The notes beneath the pieces are model-generated. The model did no database searches and was not told the origin of the DNA. It saw nothing but the letters and a program-made list of their open reading frames with translations. From Saprospiraceae bacterium (GTDB lineage: Bacteria; Bacteroidota; Bacteroidia; Chitinophagales; Saprospiraceae), in NCBI GenBank assembly GCA_019694295.1, contig JAIBCG010000015.1, forward strand, positions 1-51,604: a stretch of DNA of 51,604 nt, written 5' to 3'. Positions within the stretch are counted from its first letter, which is position 1. Each line of letters begins with the position of its first letter. Both the position numbers and the translations under genes were made by a program. Below are positions 1 to 8,406 of this stretch, in pieces.

Positions 1-1530
1 GATTTTTTCTTTATTTTCTTTGTTGAAATTTATTTCATCTACATACCTTATCAGTTTCAACACATCAAATGATTGTATTCCTTGGTTTGGATACTGTATG
101 ATTTCGGCAAGACATATATGCGCATCATAGGGGTCGCGTAAACAAGAATCTAGAAAACGCAAGATGGTAACAAGATTCCTTACAACCGGAATGTGCAATG
201 CATTCACCTTTGTCTTTACAAACACAGGTATCTGCTTTTTCTGTAAAATATTCACCAGCTCCCTAAGCCCGTCATGATTTCTGCTCACTACAGCCAATTG
301 CTTAGGTTTCACTCCTGCCTTAATATGGTTTTCTATCCAACAAATGATGGCTGTATCTTCCTGTTCGTTATTGGCATATTGAAATGCCGCTACACTGCCG
401 TTGTCTTCACACTCTTTGCCTGGCAAGATGTCCTTAACGACACCCGGTATAGCACTACCCAACCGCGACTTGTTATTTGTAATCAGATTCTTGGCCGTTG
501 TGATTATGTCGGGTTTTGAACGGTAATTTTTTGTAAGACAGACGATTGCGGGTTTATATTTTTCGTAAAATGAGCTAAGATTATCAACATTGGCCCCTTG
601 AAAACGGTAAATCGCCTGGTCGTCATCACCTACCACAAATACATTCGGGCTGTCGCCCCAAAAACTGCACAACTGGTTCAGCAATTTGATCTGTATGCCG
701 TTGGTGTCCTGAAATTCATCGACCATGATGTACAGATATTGCTCTTGATAGTCAAGCAAGAGGTTTTCGTCGCGTTCAAAAGCATTGACTACCCAGTTAA
801 TCATGTCGTCGTAGTCGTACAAACCATCTTCTGCAAGGAGCGCATTGTAGGTTTCCAGTTGTCTGGATGCAGCCACCAGCTTACCAACACCTTCTCGTAT
901 TTTTGCAATATCCTTGAGTTTTTTGTCGCCTTTGTTGTTTTCGCCAGATTTTCTCAAATAAACCATGTCTTCAAAGTCTTCGACCCTTTGCATCACGAAT
1001 TGGCCGTCAGCTTCTATTTGCTCTGTTGAAATGTTTTCACGCTTCATCTCACTGAACAGACTCATGTATTTATTTTCATCCAGATAAAATGCATTCTTCA
1101 GGCGCTTATTGACGTCATCCACCGGCAGCAGGTCTATCATCTTGCGCACTATTTCTTTTTTCTGCAAGTCATCGGCCACATTTAGCTGAAAATTTTGGGT
1201 AAAATACTCCGTATTTGCCTGAATGACCATATTGCAAAACGAATGAAAGGTGTGGATATTCACCTTATACGCTTCTTTGCCAATGAATTTGACCAAACGC
1301 TCACGCATAGCAACCACGCCGGCATCTGTAAATGTCAAGCAAAGGATATTCTGTGGGTTGGTATCCGTATTGTCAAGAATATACCCGATTCGGGTAGCTA
1401 ATACCTGGGTTTTTCCTGTTCCGGGGCCTGCCAATACCATTACCGGTCCTTCGGTAGCTAACACGGCCTGTCGCTGCCCTTCGTTAAGCTTTGCAAATGC
1501 TGCCTCGTATGCCGACTGGTGTGTATTCAT
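1..1530 (-). CDS. UvrD/Rep-type superfamily I DNA helicase, 5' part (gene runs off the window)
   Basis: The first 510 codons are open from an ATG at 1530 to the window edge. The protein is an ATP-driven 3'-5' DNA helicase of the UvrD/Rep/PcrA/AddA superfamily, expected to act in DNA repair or recombination. Visible motifs in order: Q-motif (LNEGQRQAV, about residues 16-24), Walker A GPGTGKT (35-41), Walker B VDEFQDT (270-276), motif III GDDDQAIYRFQGA (301-313) and the motif IV region LTKNYRS (about 332-338). The C-terminal part is outside the window, so a fused nuclease domain can be neither seen nor excluded. It starts 1 nt after the methylmalonyl-CoA epimerase stop codon (TAG at 1534-1532), so the two are probably co-transcribed and translationally coupled. 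The helicase assignment is secure; the exact subfamily is not. Confidence 0.93.
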   Translation of the reverse strand, partial: MNTHQSAYEAAFAKLNEGQRQAVLATEGPVMVLAGPGTGKTQVLATRIGYILDNTDTNPQNILCLTFTDAGVVAMRERLVKFIGKEAYKVNIHTFHSFCNMVIQANTEYFTQNFQLNVADDLQKKEIVRKMIDLLPVDDVNKRLKNAFYLDENKYMSLFSEMKRENISTEQIEADGQFVMQRVEDFEDMVYLRKSGENNKGDKKLKDIAKIREGVGKLVAASRQLETYNALLAEDGLYDYDDMINWVVNAFERDENLLLDYQEQYLYIMVDEFQDTNGIQIKLLNQLCSFWGDSPNVFVVGDDDQAIYRFQGANVDNLSSFYEKYKPAIVCLTKNYRSKPDIITTAKNLITNNKSRLGSAIPGVVKDILPGKECEDNGSVAAFQYANNEQEDTAIICWIENHIKAGVKPKQLAVVSRNHDGLRELVNILQKKQIPVFVKTKVNALHIPVVRNLVTILRFLDSCLRDPYDAHICLAEIIQYPNQGIQSFDVLKLIRYVDEINFNKENKEKI

Positions 1531-1531
1531 T

Positions 1532-1936
1532 CTATTCCTCTATTGACTGACATAATTCGATGAGTACCCCGTTGGTAGTCTTTGGATGCAAAAAGCAGAT
1601 GAGCTTGTTGTCGGCACCACGTTTGGGTGTTTTGTTCAATAAGGTAAACCCCTGTTCTTCCATGCGTTGCATCGCTTCGTGAATGTCACTTACCTCAAAT
1701 GCCAGATGATGGATGCCTTCGCCCTTCTTTTCAATGAATTTTGCAATGGCACTATCTGGGTGCGTTGCTTCAAGAAGTTCGATTTTCGTTTCTCCGATTT
1801 TAAAAAAGGAAGTATTGACATGTTCTGAGGTGACTTCTTCGATTTTGTAATGTGGTGCCCCGAGTATCTTCTCAAAAAGTTGATTGCTCACAGCGAGGTC
1901 TTTGACTGCTATACCTATGTGTTCGAGTTTTTCCAT
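1532..1936 (-). CDS. mce: methylmalonyl-CoA epimerase (VOC superfamily)
   Basis: The 134-residue protein is the usual length for the enzyme that interconverts (S)- and (R)-methylmalonyl-CoA in propionate and branched-chain catabolism or the reverse succinate route. It shows the paired beta-alpha-beta-beta-beta repeats of the vicinal oxygen chelate fold. Candidate metal ligands sit where the family has them: H6 in EHIGIAV, E53 in GETKIELLE, H76/H77 in GIHHLAF and E127 in LIELCQ. The ATG at 1936 is used because the conserved EHIGIAV begins at residue 5. A promoter -7 box (TAAATTTG, minus, 1998-1991) lies about 55 nt upstream, without a good -33 element. No mutase gene is nearby. Confidence 0.95.
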   Translation of the reverse strand: MEKLEHIGIAVKDLAVSNQLFEKILGAPHYKIEEVTSEHVNTSFFKIGETKIELLEATHPDSAIAKFIEKKGEGIHHLAFEVSDIHEAMQRMEEQGFTLLNKTPKRGADNKLICFLHPKTTNGVLIELCQSIEE

Positions 1937-2086
1937 GCTTTTTTTTGTTGAAATATGAATATTGTTATACAGGCAACAATGCTATGCTGCCAAATTTACT
2001 GAATTTTCTGTTAGCAAGTATGATTTTTTTCGATTCTTTCAAAAAGAAAAGGCAATTGTGACAAAAATTTTCCGAAAAATAAGGCT

Positions 2087-3076
2087 TTAACCGCCAATGA
2101 GTATCATACTTCGATTAATCATTGAGGTAGGATCATATTGCCCACCCAATGCTGCCTTTTTATCTAAAACACATGCCTGTATGATGGGTGCCAGATCCTG
2201 ACCTTCCCTAAAGGGACCTAGCAGATCTGTTTCATTTACCGAAAACAGGCAATTTTTCATTTTCCCATCAGCCGTTATACGCAGGCGGTTGCAGTCACTA
2301 CAAAAAGGTGTGGACATGGTGGTGATGAAGGCAAATGTTCCTTTATATTCCTTTACCCTGAATTTCTTAGAAGTACTATGTGCCGGATCATCAAGTTTCT
2401 CGAAATCAAATTTCTCAGATATGGCAGTCAACATTTCGGCATAATTGACTACTTTATTCTGCGACCACGCATTTCCATCAAACGGCATAAACTCAATAAA
2501 CCTGATGTGCAAAGGAAGCTCTCGGGTTAATTCTACAAAATCACACAATTCGTCATCATTGACATTTTTCATAACCACCACATTCACCTTTACCTGAAAA
2601 CCTTCATCTACCAGCTGTAGGATGTTGGAATAAATCTTGTCAAATTCATCACGTTGGGTGATATGAATGAAACGTTCTTTGTGCAATGTGTCAAGACTCA
2701 CATTGACCGACCGGAGCCCTGTTGTCTTCATTACATCGAAATATCGGTCGAGCAAAATACCATTCGTCGTAAGGCATAGCTTGACAGGAAGAGTTGATAG
2801 CTTTTCTACAATTTCACCAAAATCTTTCCTTACCAATGGTTCTCCGCCTGTGAGTCGGATTTTTTTTACACCATGATTGACGAATATTTGCGCAATGGAC
2901 AGAATTTCATCAGGCGACATTAACTGCGTCTTGCTATAAGTCGTCTTCAGGTCGGAAGGCATACAATACCTGCAGCGATGATTGCACTTGTCGATGAGTG
3001 AAATCCGTAGATAATCATGATGACGGTTAAAAGTATCGGTCAATATGTTATTGCCGTTGTTTTCATCATTTGGCAT
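2087..3076 (-). CDS. moaA: GTP 3',8-cyclase MoaA (molybdenum cofactor biosynthesis)
   Basis: This is a radical SAM enzyme for the first step of molybdopterin synthesis, the rearrangement of GTP to 3',8-cyclo-GTP. At 329 residues it is full length. The N-terminal cluster motif is C31-x3-C35-x2-C38 (CNHRCRYC). GGEP is at residues 77-80. The second [4Fe-4S] cluster, which binds GTP, is C259-x2-C262-x13-C276. The chain ends in the Gly-Gly tail typical of MoaA. A -7 box (TAACTTTG, 3108-3101) lies about 25 nt upstream of the ATG, giving a short leader. No moaC, moaE, moeA or mobA gene lies in the window, so it stands alone here. Confidence 0.96.
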   Translation of the reverse strand: MPNDENNGNNILTDTFNRHHDYLRISLIDKCNHRCRYCMPSDLKTTYSKTQLMSPDEILSIAQIFVNHGVKKIRLTGGEPLVRKDFGEIVEKLSTLPVKLCLTTNGILLDRYFDVMKTTGLRSVNVSLDTLHKERFIHITQRDEFDKIYSNILQLVDEGFQVKVNVVVMKNVNDDELCDFVELTRELPLHIRFIEFMPFDGNAWSQNKVVNYAEMLTAISEKFDFEKLDDPAHSTSKKFRVKEYKGTFAFITTMSTPFCSDCNRLRITADGKMKNCLFSVNETDLLGPFREGQDLAPIIQACVLDKKAALGGQYDPTSMINRSMILIGG

Positions 3077-3164
3077 GGCACCTGTTTAATAAATCCTGAC
3101 CAAAGTTAGGTATTTAAACAGAACAAAACAGTAAATGTTTGAATACTTGCCAGCTCAAGCTTTC

Positions 3165-4967
3165 TCAAAAACACCATTCATTGTGCGCAATAAGGGCATC
3201 TGCTATTATTCTACGTTTTTCCTTGACGTTTACCGGTGGGTACTTCGAATAACGCTTCAGTCCCATAAGCAATGTCTTGAGCAGGTCGCCATCTGCAAAG
3301 GCACACAGCGCATCGGTACCGTTTTTCACCATGCGGTGTGTGGCATCGTTGATAAATGTACTCAACATAGCTTCATACACCTTCATATCAAGCTTAGCTT
3401 TGCCTGTAACCTGCAGTTTTTCTACCCTTAGCAAAAGAGATTCTGCTGCATAGGCATCGATGATCAGGTCAGCTACATTCATCAGCAGTTCCTGTTCTTG
3501 TTCGAGATTAAGTTTGCCATCCATCTGCATCTTGACGGCAGCACCTGCTACCATCAGGATTATTTTCTTGAAATCCTTCACTGCCTTGTGTTCCTGAGCG
3601 AACTGGCCTTCAAGTGTTTCGAATGCCGGCATAGAAGCAAGTTCCTTCTGTACCTCCCAGGCAGGACCTACGAGGTCGATCTTGCCTTGTAGCGCACGCT
3701 TCAGCAACATATCTACTATGAGTAGGCGGTTGATTTCGTTAGTACCTTCGAATATCCTATTGATTCTGGCATCGCGGTAAGCACGAGCAGCACCGAATTC
3801 TTCAGAAAATCCTATTCCGCCGTGTATCTGCACATTTTCATCTACGACATAGTCAAGAACTTCCGACCCGAAAACTTTCAAAACCGAACATTCGATGGCA
3901 TATTCCTCAGCAGCCTGATTAATGGCAACTGAATAAGATTCGCCCTGCGACTGAAGTTTATTCTTCAAGTCTTCCATTTGATCCGACACCCGATACACAC
4001 TACTTTCCAGTGTGAAAAGCTTCGTTGCCATTTCGGCGAGTTTATATTTTATAGCGCCAAAATTAGCGATAGGCTGCTTGAACTGTACTCTTTCATTGGC
4101 ATATCTGGTACTCATGGATACAACCTCCTTAGAGCCACCCATACACAAGACTGCAAGCTTGAAACGGCCGATATTCAGTACATTAAATGCGATTTTATGA
4201 CCTTTGCCTGCCTCGCCAAGGAGATTATCAACCGGCACTTTTACATTTTCAAAAAATACCTGACGAGTAGATGAGCCTTTGATACCCATTTTGGCTTCTT
4301 CTGCGCCTAATGTGATACCTTCTGTGTTTCGCTCTACAATAAATCCGGTGAATTTGTTTCCGTCAATCTGTGCAAAAACTATAAAAACATCAGCGAATCC
4401 GGCATTGGTAATCCACATTTTCTGTCCATTCAGAATATAATACTTACCGTCTTCGCTTAGGTCTGCTCTGGTTTTAGCAGCAAGTGCATCCGAACCGGAC
4501 CCCGGCTCAGTAAGACAATAGGCCGCTTTCAATTCACCCGAAATAAGCCTTGGCAGATACTTACTCTTCTGCTCTTCGGTACCGAAATACAGAATAGGTA
4601 ACATACCAATCCCCGTATGTGCAGCATAAGACACAATCCATGAACTCGCAGAACCGAGAATCTCATTGATGAGCGTGTTGGTGTTGGTATCAAGTTCAGT
4701 ACCGCCATAACTTGCCGGCATGTGCGTACCCAGCAATCCAAGTGCGGCAGCTTCGTGAAGTAGATTGACGGTAACGCCATCTTCCATTTTCTCCACTTTC
4801 TCACGTACCGGTTCGAAAGTATTCTTCATGAAATCTTCGGTCATCTGTTTGACCATCAGTTGTTCTTCATTGAATTCTTCGGGTATGAAAGTATTTTCTA
4901 CATCCGGGTCTTTAATCAAAAATTGACCTCCATAAAGTACATTCTGGTTAGCTGCTGAGTCTGACAT
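3165..4967 (-). CDS. acyl-CoA dehydrogenase, large (about 600 residues) form
   Basis: An FAD-dependent enzyme for the first oxidation step of fatty-acid beta-oxidation. The N-terminal helical domain, middle beta domain (TEPGSGSDA, KMWITNAGFADV) and C-terminal helical domain are all present. They are followed by a roughly 170-residue C-terminal extension typical of the very-long-chain type. The catalytic base is the Glu of RIFEGTNEINR, E407 counted from the chosen start. The frame is open 22 codons further upstream, but that stretch would read through the operator and promoter, so the ATG at 4967 (MSDSAANQ) is preferred. The gene stands alone; no thiolase or hydroxyacyl-CoA dehydrogenase adjoins it. 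Its promoter region carries two matching palindromes, suggesting repressor control. Confidence 0.93.
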   Translation of the reverse strand: MSDSAANQNVLYGGQFLIKDPDVENTFIPEEFNEEQLMVKQMTEDFMKNTFEPVREKVEKMEDGVTVNLLHEAAALGLLGTHMPASYGGTELDTNTNTLINEILGSASSWIVSYAAHTGIGMLPILYFGTEEQKSKYLPRLISGELKAAYCLTEPGSGSDALAAKTRADLSEDGKYYILNGQKMWITNAGFADVFIVFAQIDGNKFTGFIVERNTEGITLGAEEAKMGIKGSSTRQVFFENVKVPVDNLLGEAGKGHKIAFNVLNIGRFKLAVLCMGGSKEVVSMSTRYANERVQFKQPIANFGAIKYKLAEMATKLFTLESSVYRVSDQMEDLKNKLQSQGESYSVAINQAAEEYAIECSVLKVFGSEVLDYVVDENVQIHGGIGFSEEFGAARAYRDARINRIFEGTNEINRLLIVDMLLKRALQGKIDLVGPAWEVQKELASMPAFETLEGQFAQEHKAVKDFKKIILMVAGAAVKMQMDGKLNLEQEQELLMNVADLIIDAYAAESLLLRVEKLQVTGKAKLDMKVYEAMLSTFINDATHRMVKNGTDALCAFADGDLLKTLLMGLKRYSKYPPVNVKEKRRIIADALIAHNEWCF

Positions 4968-4986
4968 AAGCTTGTTTTTAAAGTTA

Positions 4987-5002
4987 TAGCGAAATTTCGC
5001 TA
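4987..5002. promoter_or_regulatory. Perfect 16-bp palindrome, candidate repressor operator O1 of the acyl-CoA dehydrogenase gene
   Basis: TAGCGAAATTTCGCTA is a perfect palindrome. It lies 19 nt upstream of the ATG at 4967 and abuts the -7 box at 5003-5010, so it should cover the transcription start. A TetR- or MarR-type regulator is the usual reader of such sites (inference). Confidence 0.6.
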
Positions 5003-5034
5003 CAAAGATAATGTAGCCATACATATAAAACAAA
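5003..5034 (-). promoter_or_regulatory. Bacteroidota-type promoter for the acyl-CoA dehydrogenase gene
   Basis: Read on the minus strand the sequence is TTTG (5034-5031), 20 nt, then TATCTTTG (5010-5003). This matches the TTTG-N19-21-TAnnTTTG consensus exactly. The start of transcription would fall inside the palindrome at 4987-5002. Confidence 0.7.
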
Positions 5035-5051
5035 TTATGCGATTAAAAAGT

Positions 5052-5067
5052 TAGCGAATTTTCGCAA
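5052..5067. promoter_or_regulatory. Second operator copy O2, upstream of the -33 element
   Basis: TAGCGAATTTTCGCAA differs from the first operator at two positions and keeps the GCGAA/TTCGC arms. Start-to-start distance is 65 bp, about six helical turns, which would put both sites on one face of the DNA. The promoter lies between the two. Confidence 0.55.
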
Positions 5068-5345
5068 AAAACAGCCGTGTGTGTGTGAAAACATCCCGCG
5101 AATCGTTAAAATTAAGGCAATCAATGGATTTTTTTCATTAGAAGTGGAATATTATTTTTTTTCTACTTGTCCCATGACGATGTATCGCAGAAAGATTCCG
5201 GATGGAAGACAGAAAAATACAGTTTTCCTGACTTACTCAAATCAGCTTGGCAATTTACAAAGTTTTGAAAAATACATAACTGATTGTGAATTGATTATGA
5301 CTGAGTACTTGCAGGAACGGACAAGTCAGGTGATGACGGTAGGGC
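5068..5345. other. Intergenic stretch without a convincing gene
   Basis: An open frame of 93 codons (5081-5362, plus) crosses this region and runs into the 3' end of the opposing lipoprotein gene. It resembles no family I know, has low-complexity composition and no promoter, so it is not called as a gene. Nothing else was seen. Confidence 0.5.
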
Positions 5346-6035
5346 TCAGGGTATTACCTTAAAACAATAGCCTCCAAGCTCCGAAAACAATTTATTGTCC
5401 TTTTCTTGCTGAACAAGCCATGTATTCCAATGAGGATCTGGTGATTCTTTTAATAATTCAACGTGGTTGTTTATTCCTCCGTTCATTAGTACCCATACAT
5501 CAAATCCGTTTCTTTTGGAACAGCTGCCGGGAAAGTCCTGAGCGCCATGACCAGAAATAATATCAGAACTATTTTCAAGTAAATAAATACCAGGTTTTTT
5601 GCATACCACATTATACGATAAATAAAATGTGTCATTTGAATACTGATATTCGCCCCAAAGCATATTTCCATAATCAGTTTGTGGGGTGACATTATAATTC
5701 ATGTCAACTTGTTTGATGTATTCAAAATTTGATGTAAAATCTGAATATCTGGGATTGTCTTTAATTTCAATTGAATCTATCCTGAAAAGGACTGATACCG
5801 GCTTCCATAATATTCCCTTCATGTCAAATCTTCCTATTGCGTTTCTTTCTCCATTATATGCCAGTACATGACGCGAAAATTTAGAGATTACCTTCAGGGT
5901 ATCTCCGACATGATATTCAATATTTATGGGTGACAGATCAAAAGGAACTTGAAAATACCTGGGGCAGTTTTCTTGCTTTATGCATGAAGAAAATGACAAA
6001 ATTGTTAAAAATGAAATGGTTATTATGGCTTTCAT
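5346..6035 (-). CDS. putative lipoprotein of unknown function
   Basis: The 229-residue protein has a lipoprotein signal peptide: Lys2, a hydrophobic stretch, then LSFSSC with the lipidated Cys at residue 18. I do not recognise the rest. It is rich in Tyr, Asn and Asp, with alternating polar and hydrophobic segments that suggest a beta-rich periplasmic or surface domain. It lies 62 nt behind the larger HExxH lipoprotein on the same strand and probably shares its transcript, so the two may work together at the cell surface. Confidence 0.75.
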   Translation of the reverse strand: MKAIITISFLTILSFSSCIKQENCPRYFQVPFDLSPINIEYHVGDTLKVISKFSRHVLAYNGERNAIGRFDMKGILWKPVSVLFRIDSIEIKDNPRYSDFTSNFEYIKQVDMNYNVTPQTDYGNMLWGEYQYSNDTFYLSYNVVCKKPGIYLLENSSDIISGHGAQDFPGSCSKRNGFDVWVLMNGGINNHVELLKESPDPHWNTWLVQQEKDNKLFSELGGYCFKVIP

Positions 6036-6097
6036 ATTCGGGAAGAATTAAGGAGCAGACATGTAAGATTAACCACGCCTGCCATTGATTAATAAAG

Positions 6098-7933
6098 TTA
6101 GTAACTGTTGAATAAATTATTGACCTGGGTTTGAGTAGCAGGTGAAGCCCCCTGGATCAGTTTGTCCTTAAAGTTAAGGGGAGATTTTGTACCGGAGGTC
6201 AATAATCCGAACATCTGGGAATTAGTGAATCCGCTTGCCTGGTCATTTATTGGGCCACACCCTCCGCCTTGTACGTCACAGGCGTTTACGATATCCGGAA
6301 CGTTATCAATTAAATCATGGTAAAAACCAATTGGTATATGGTTTGGAGATTCATTTCTTGTGCGCTCTAATCTTTCTATAAACGTTATGTAGTAAGATGT
6401 GGCTGTCTCATAAGTACGATGACTATAACTTAACCCGATATGCTCTGCCCATGATTCTACAAGCGAAATAAGCCCGGCATTGTTGCTGCCGGCGTTGCCG
6501 TGACCCTTAGCCGCCACTTCTGCATTCACCAACTCATTCCAAAAGCTTACGCCAGCCTTTGTCCAATGCGATGCGTGGGCTATCTCATGATAAGCCAGCC
6601 ATTTTAAACGATCCGAGTTGTTAAACTCGATTCCAACATAAACATCGGGAAGATAAGATTGCACGGCCGACGCTCCGATAATTGCAATCAATGGGCCAAA
6701 CGGCCCTGCAAAATAGGACGTTTGAATTAGGACAATGAACACGGCCTGTGCGATCATATTCTGCCCCGACATCAATGCATAACCATAGCTATGATTCCGA
6801 CCAACGTAGATATCCAAAAAAGGCGGCGGTGGATTGATGCCGTCAGCAATCGCATAATCGTGGAATTCGTGCAAGGCGTTATTGACCGTTGCCGCACCCC
6901 AGTGTATATGCGCAGAGGAGCCTTGATTGCTCCAAATGTCATACTTTACCTGAATGTCATTGAATCGGGGACCACTAACCTGCCCAACATAATCCTTAAC
7001 AGGAAATGCCCACTCCCACACCGCTGCAAAGCCCGATCTCGCACCCCGGATTTGAACCCTCGGCGATTTGAACTTCACCCACATCCATGCTTTGCCATAA
7101 TATTTGTTGTTGATCCGAAAACAGCCATTGTCGTCAGTCCAAGTCTCGTCTTCGGTAAACCAGGTGTCTTTCAAAATTACCTTAACCCTCCTCACGCCCT
7201 GAAAAATGTCCTTTTCAACATCCTTGACCTGAATACAGCCTCCCGGCATGCGTTGCTCCTTATAAACATGACAGCCACAGGAATTTATTTCGAATTCAGA
7301 ACCACCGCTACCACCATTATCTCCTGGTTCTCCGGGAAGAATATATCCGACCACATCCGGATCATAGCCTACTCGTTCAAGCGCACGTCTTACCAGATCC
7401 TCATCATTCGACCGCAAATGAAGCTCAGATAAAATTTCATAGGAAAGGTTCGGGAGTGCCTGAGACGGGGTTACAACCGCATAGAATGGCGAAATTTGAT
7501 CTTTAGGGCTACCTGGTTCCTTATAATAATCTCCCATTTCAATTACTTCCCTGTCCAAAGGATATTCATACAGATTCAGATCGCTTTTCGCCAATACTAT
7601 CATTTCCTCTTGATTGGCTGGCAAAAACTTAATGTAATGGTGCGTTACTGGCAAGGATTGTATGTCTGGCTCATACAGTTCATTGTAAGCGGCAGTAAAA
7701 TTCTGGACAGTATAGGGGTTGTTTCTCACATTGCCCAATACGGTCAGTTTGGTCAGGGTGTCCTCTTCTGTTGTCCCTCCGGAATAAAATTCGTTCAAGC
7801 TTTCCGATCTTTCAGATATCTGAAACGAATCTGACGGTTTGTCAACTCCTAAAGAATCTTTCTTACACCCAAGCGGAAAGAAACATACGACAAAGAATAA
7901 AATTGCAGAAAAAAATACAATTAACGTTTTCAT
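6098..7933 (-). CDS. lipoprotein with an HExxH zinc-metalloprotease-like motif
   Basis: The 611-residue protein starts with a lipoprotein signal peptide (lipobox FPLGC, Cys23), followed by Ser/Asp/Glu-rich sequence. The middle (about 215-300) has several Cys (SCGCHVY, PGGCIQV, NGCFRI) and looks like a carboxypeptidase-regulatory-like beta domain. The C-terminal part carries H449-E-I-A-H453, followed about 40 residues later by E493 in VESWAEH. This gluzincin-like arrangement would complete a zinc site. A surface-anchored peptidase is therefore likely, but the family is not recognised and the substrate is unknown. A good promoter lies upstream (7967-7998), and a second lipoprotein gene follows, probably in the same operon. 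The ATG at 7933 is the only start giving the signal peptide. Confidence 0.78.
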   Translation of the reverse strand: MKTLIVFFSAILFFVVCFFPLGCKKDSLGVDKPSDSFQISERSESLNEFYSGGTTEEDTLTKLTVLGNVRNNPYTVQNFTAAYNELYEPDIQSLPVTHHYIKFLPANQEEMIVLAKSDLNLYEYPLDREVIEMGDYYKEPGSPKDQISPFYAVVTPSQALPNLSYEILSELHLRSNDEDLVRRALERVGYDPDVVGYILPGEPGDNGGSGGSEFEINSCGCHVYKEQRMPGGCIQVKDVEKDIFQGVRRVKVILKDTWFTEDETWTDDNGCFRINNKYYGKAWMWVKFKSPRVQIRGARSGFAAVWEWAFPVKDYVGQVSGPRFNDIQVKYDIWSNQGSSAHIHWGAATVNNALHEFHDYAIADGINPPPPFLDIYVGRNHSYGYALMSGQNMIAQAVFIVLIQTSYFAGPFGPLIAIIGASAVQSYLPDVYVGIEFNNSDRLKWLAYHEIAHASHWTKAGVSFWNELVNAEVAAKGHGNAGSNNAGLISLVESWAEHIGLSYSHRTYETATSYYITFIERLERTRNESPNHIPIGFYHDLIDNVPDIVNACDVQGGGCGPINDQASGFTNSQMFGLLTSGTKSPLNFKDKLIQGASPATQTQVNNLFNSY

Positions 7934-7966
7934 AATATTTTTAATTATTTAACCAAATTTGTCCGA

Positions 7967-7998
7967 CAAATATAATACTATCATTTCCATAAATCAAC
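7967..7998 (-). promoter_or_regulatory. Bacteroidota-type promoter for the lipoprotein pair
   Basis: On the minus strand: GTTG (7998-7995), 20 nt, then TATATTTG (7974-7967). This is a full -7 match with a TTG -33 core and correct spacing. It leaves a leader of about 27 nt before the ATG at 7933. Confidence 0.6.
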
Positions 7999-8109
7999 AC
8001 TTTATTATATTATTTCTTCAGATATTTTTGCAATGATACCCACTGCAAATTATTCCATAAATATCAAATCCACCATTTAGCCAAAGATTCCGCCAAGCTA
8101 ATTTTACCA

Positions 8110-8286
8110 GCCGTATAAAAGGCGTCCTCTACCATTGGGTTCTTAGCTCGAGAAAATTTCGGGTGACAATTATATGCTACTTGGTGATGCTGCAACTACA
8201 TCAACCCACTAACCGATGATGGCGTTAGGAATGAAATGTCTAATGGCTGCATGGCTGCAGAACAGGCAATGCGTTGTTTGAAATAA
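8110..8286 (+). pseudogene. Eroded 3' remnant of a geranylgeranyl-reductase-like FAD oxidoreductase
   Basis: Between the lipoprotein and the PAP2 gene, fragments of one protein can be read by changing frame. A K-G-V-L piece and P-L-G-S (about 8117-8143) come first, then an in-frame TAG. Next come LEKISGDNYMLLGDAA and, after a 1-nt deletion near 8195, YINPLTDDGVRNEMSNGCMA followed by AEQAMRCLK and TAA (8284-8286). The GDNYML-GDAA and INPxTxxGV blocks are the conserved C-terminal FAD-binding segment of the geranylgeranyl reductase / NAD(P)/FAD oxidoreductase family. Upstream of 8110 nothing recognisable remains, so most of the gene is deleted or diverged beyond recognition. This explains the unusually long gap 7934-8406. 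Confidence 0.65.
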
Positions 8287-8348
8287 CCTGGAACACCACC
8301 AGAACCTTACGTGTCCGGCATATTGACTGACATGTTATTCAAAAAAAT

Positions 8349-8379
8349 TTTGATTTCAAGAGGCTTGTATGTACTTTCA
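8349..8379 (+). promoter_or_regulatory. possible promoter of the PAP2-like gene
   Basis: TTTG (8349-8352), 19 nt, then TACTTTCA (8372-8379). Spacing and -33 fit the Bacteroidota consensus; the -7 box misses the last two bases. The leader would be about 25 nt. Confidence 0.3.
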
Positions 8380-8406
8380 CATGAATTTTAAAAATTATTC
8401 ATACGG

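Noticed and set aside
5081-5362. 93-codon open frame on the plus strand downstream of the operator pair
   Set aside because: No family resemblance, no promoter, and its end runs into the opposing lipoprotein gene; more likely chance.
6791-7432. 213-codon plus-strand open frame opposite the HExxH lipoprotein
   Set aside because: It is the reverse-strand shadow of a gene with a signal peptide, promoter and protease motif, and has no recognisable features.
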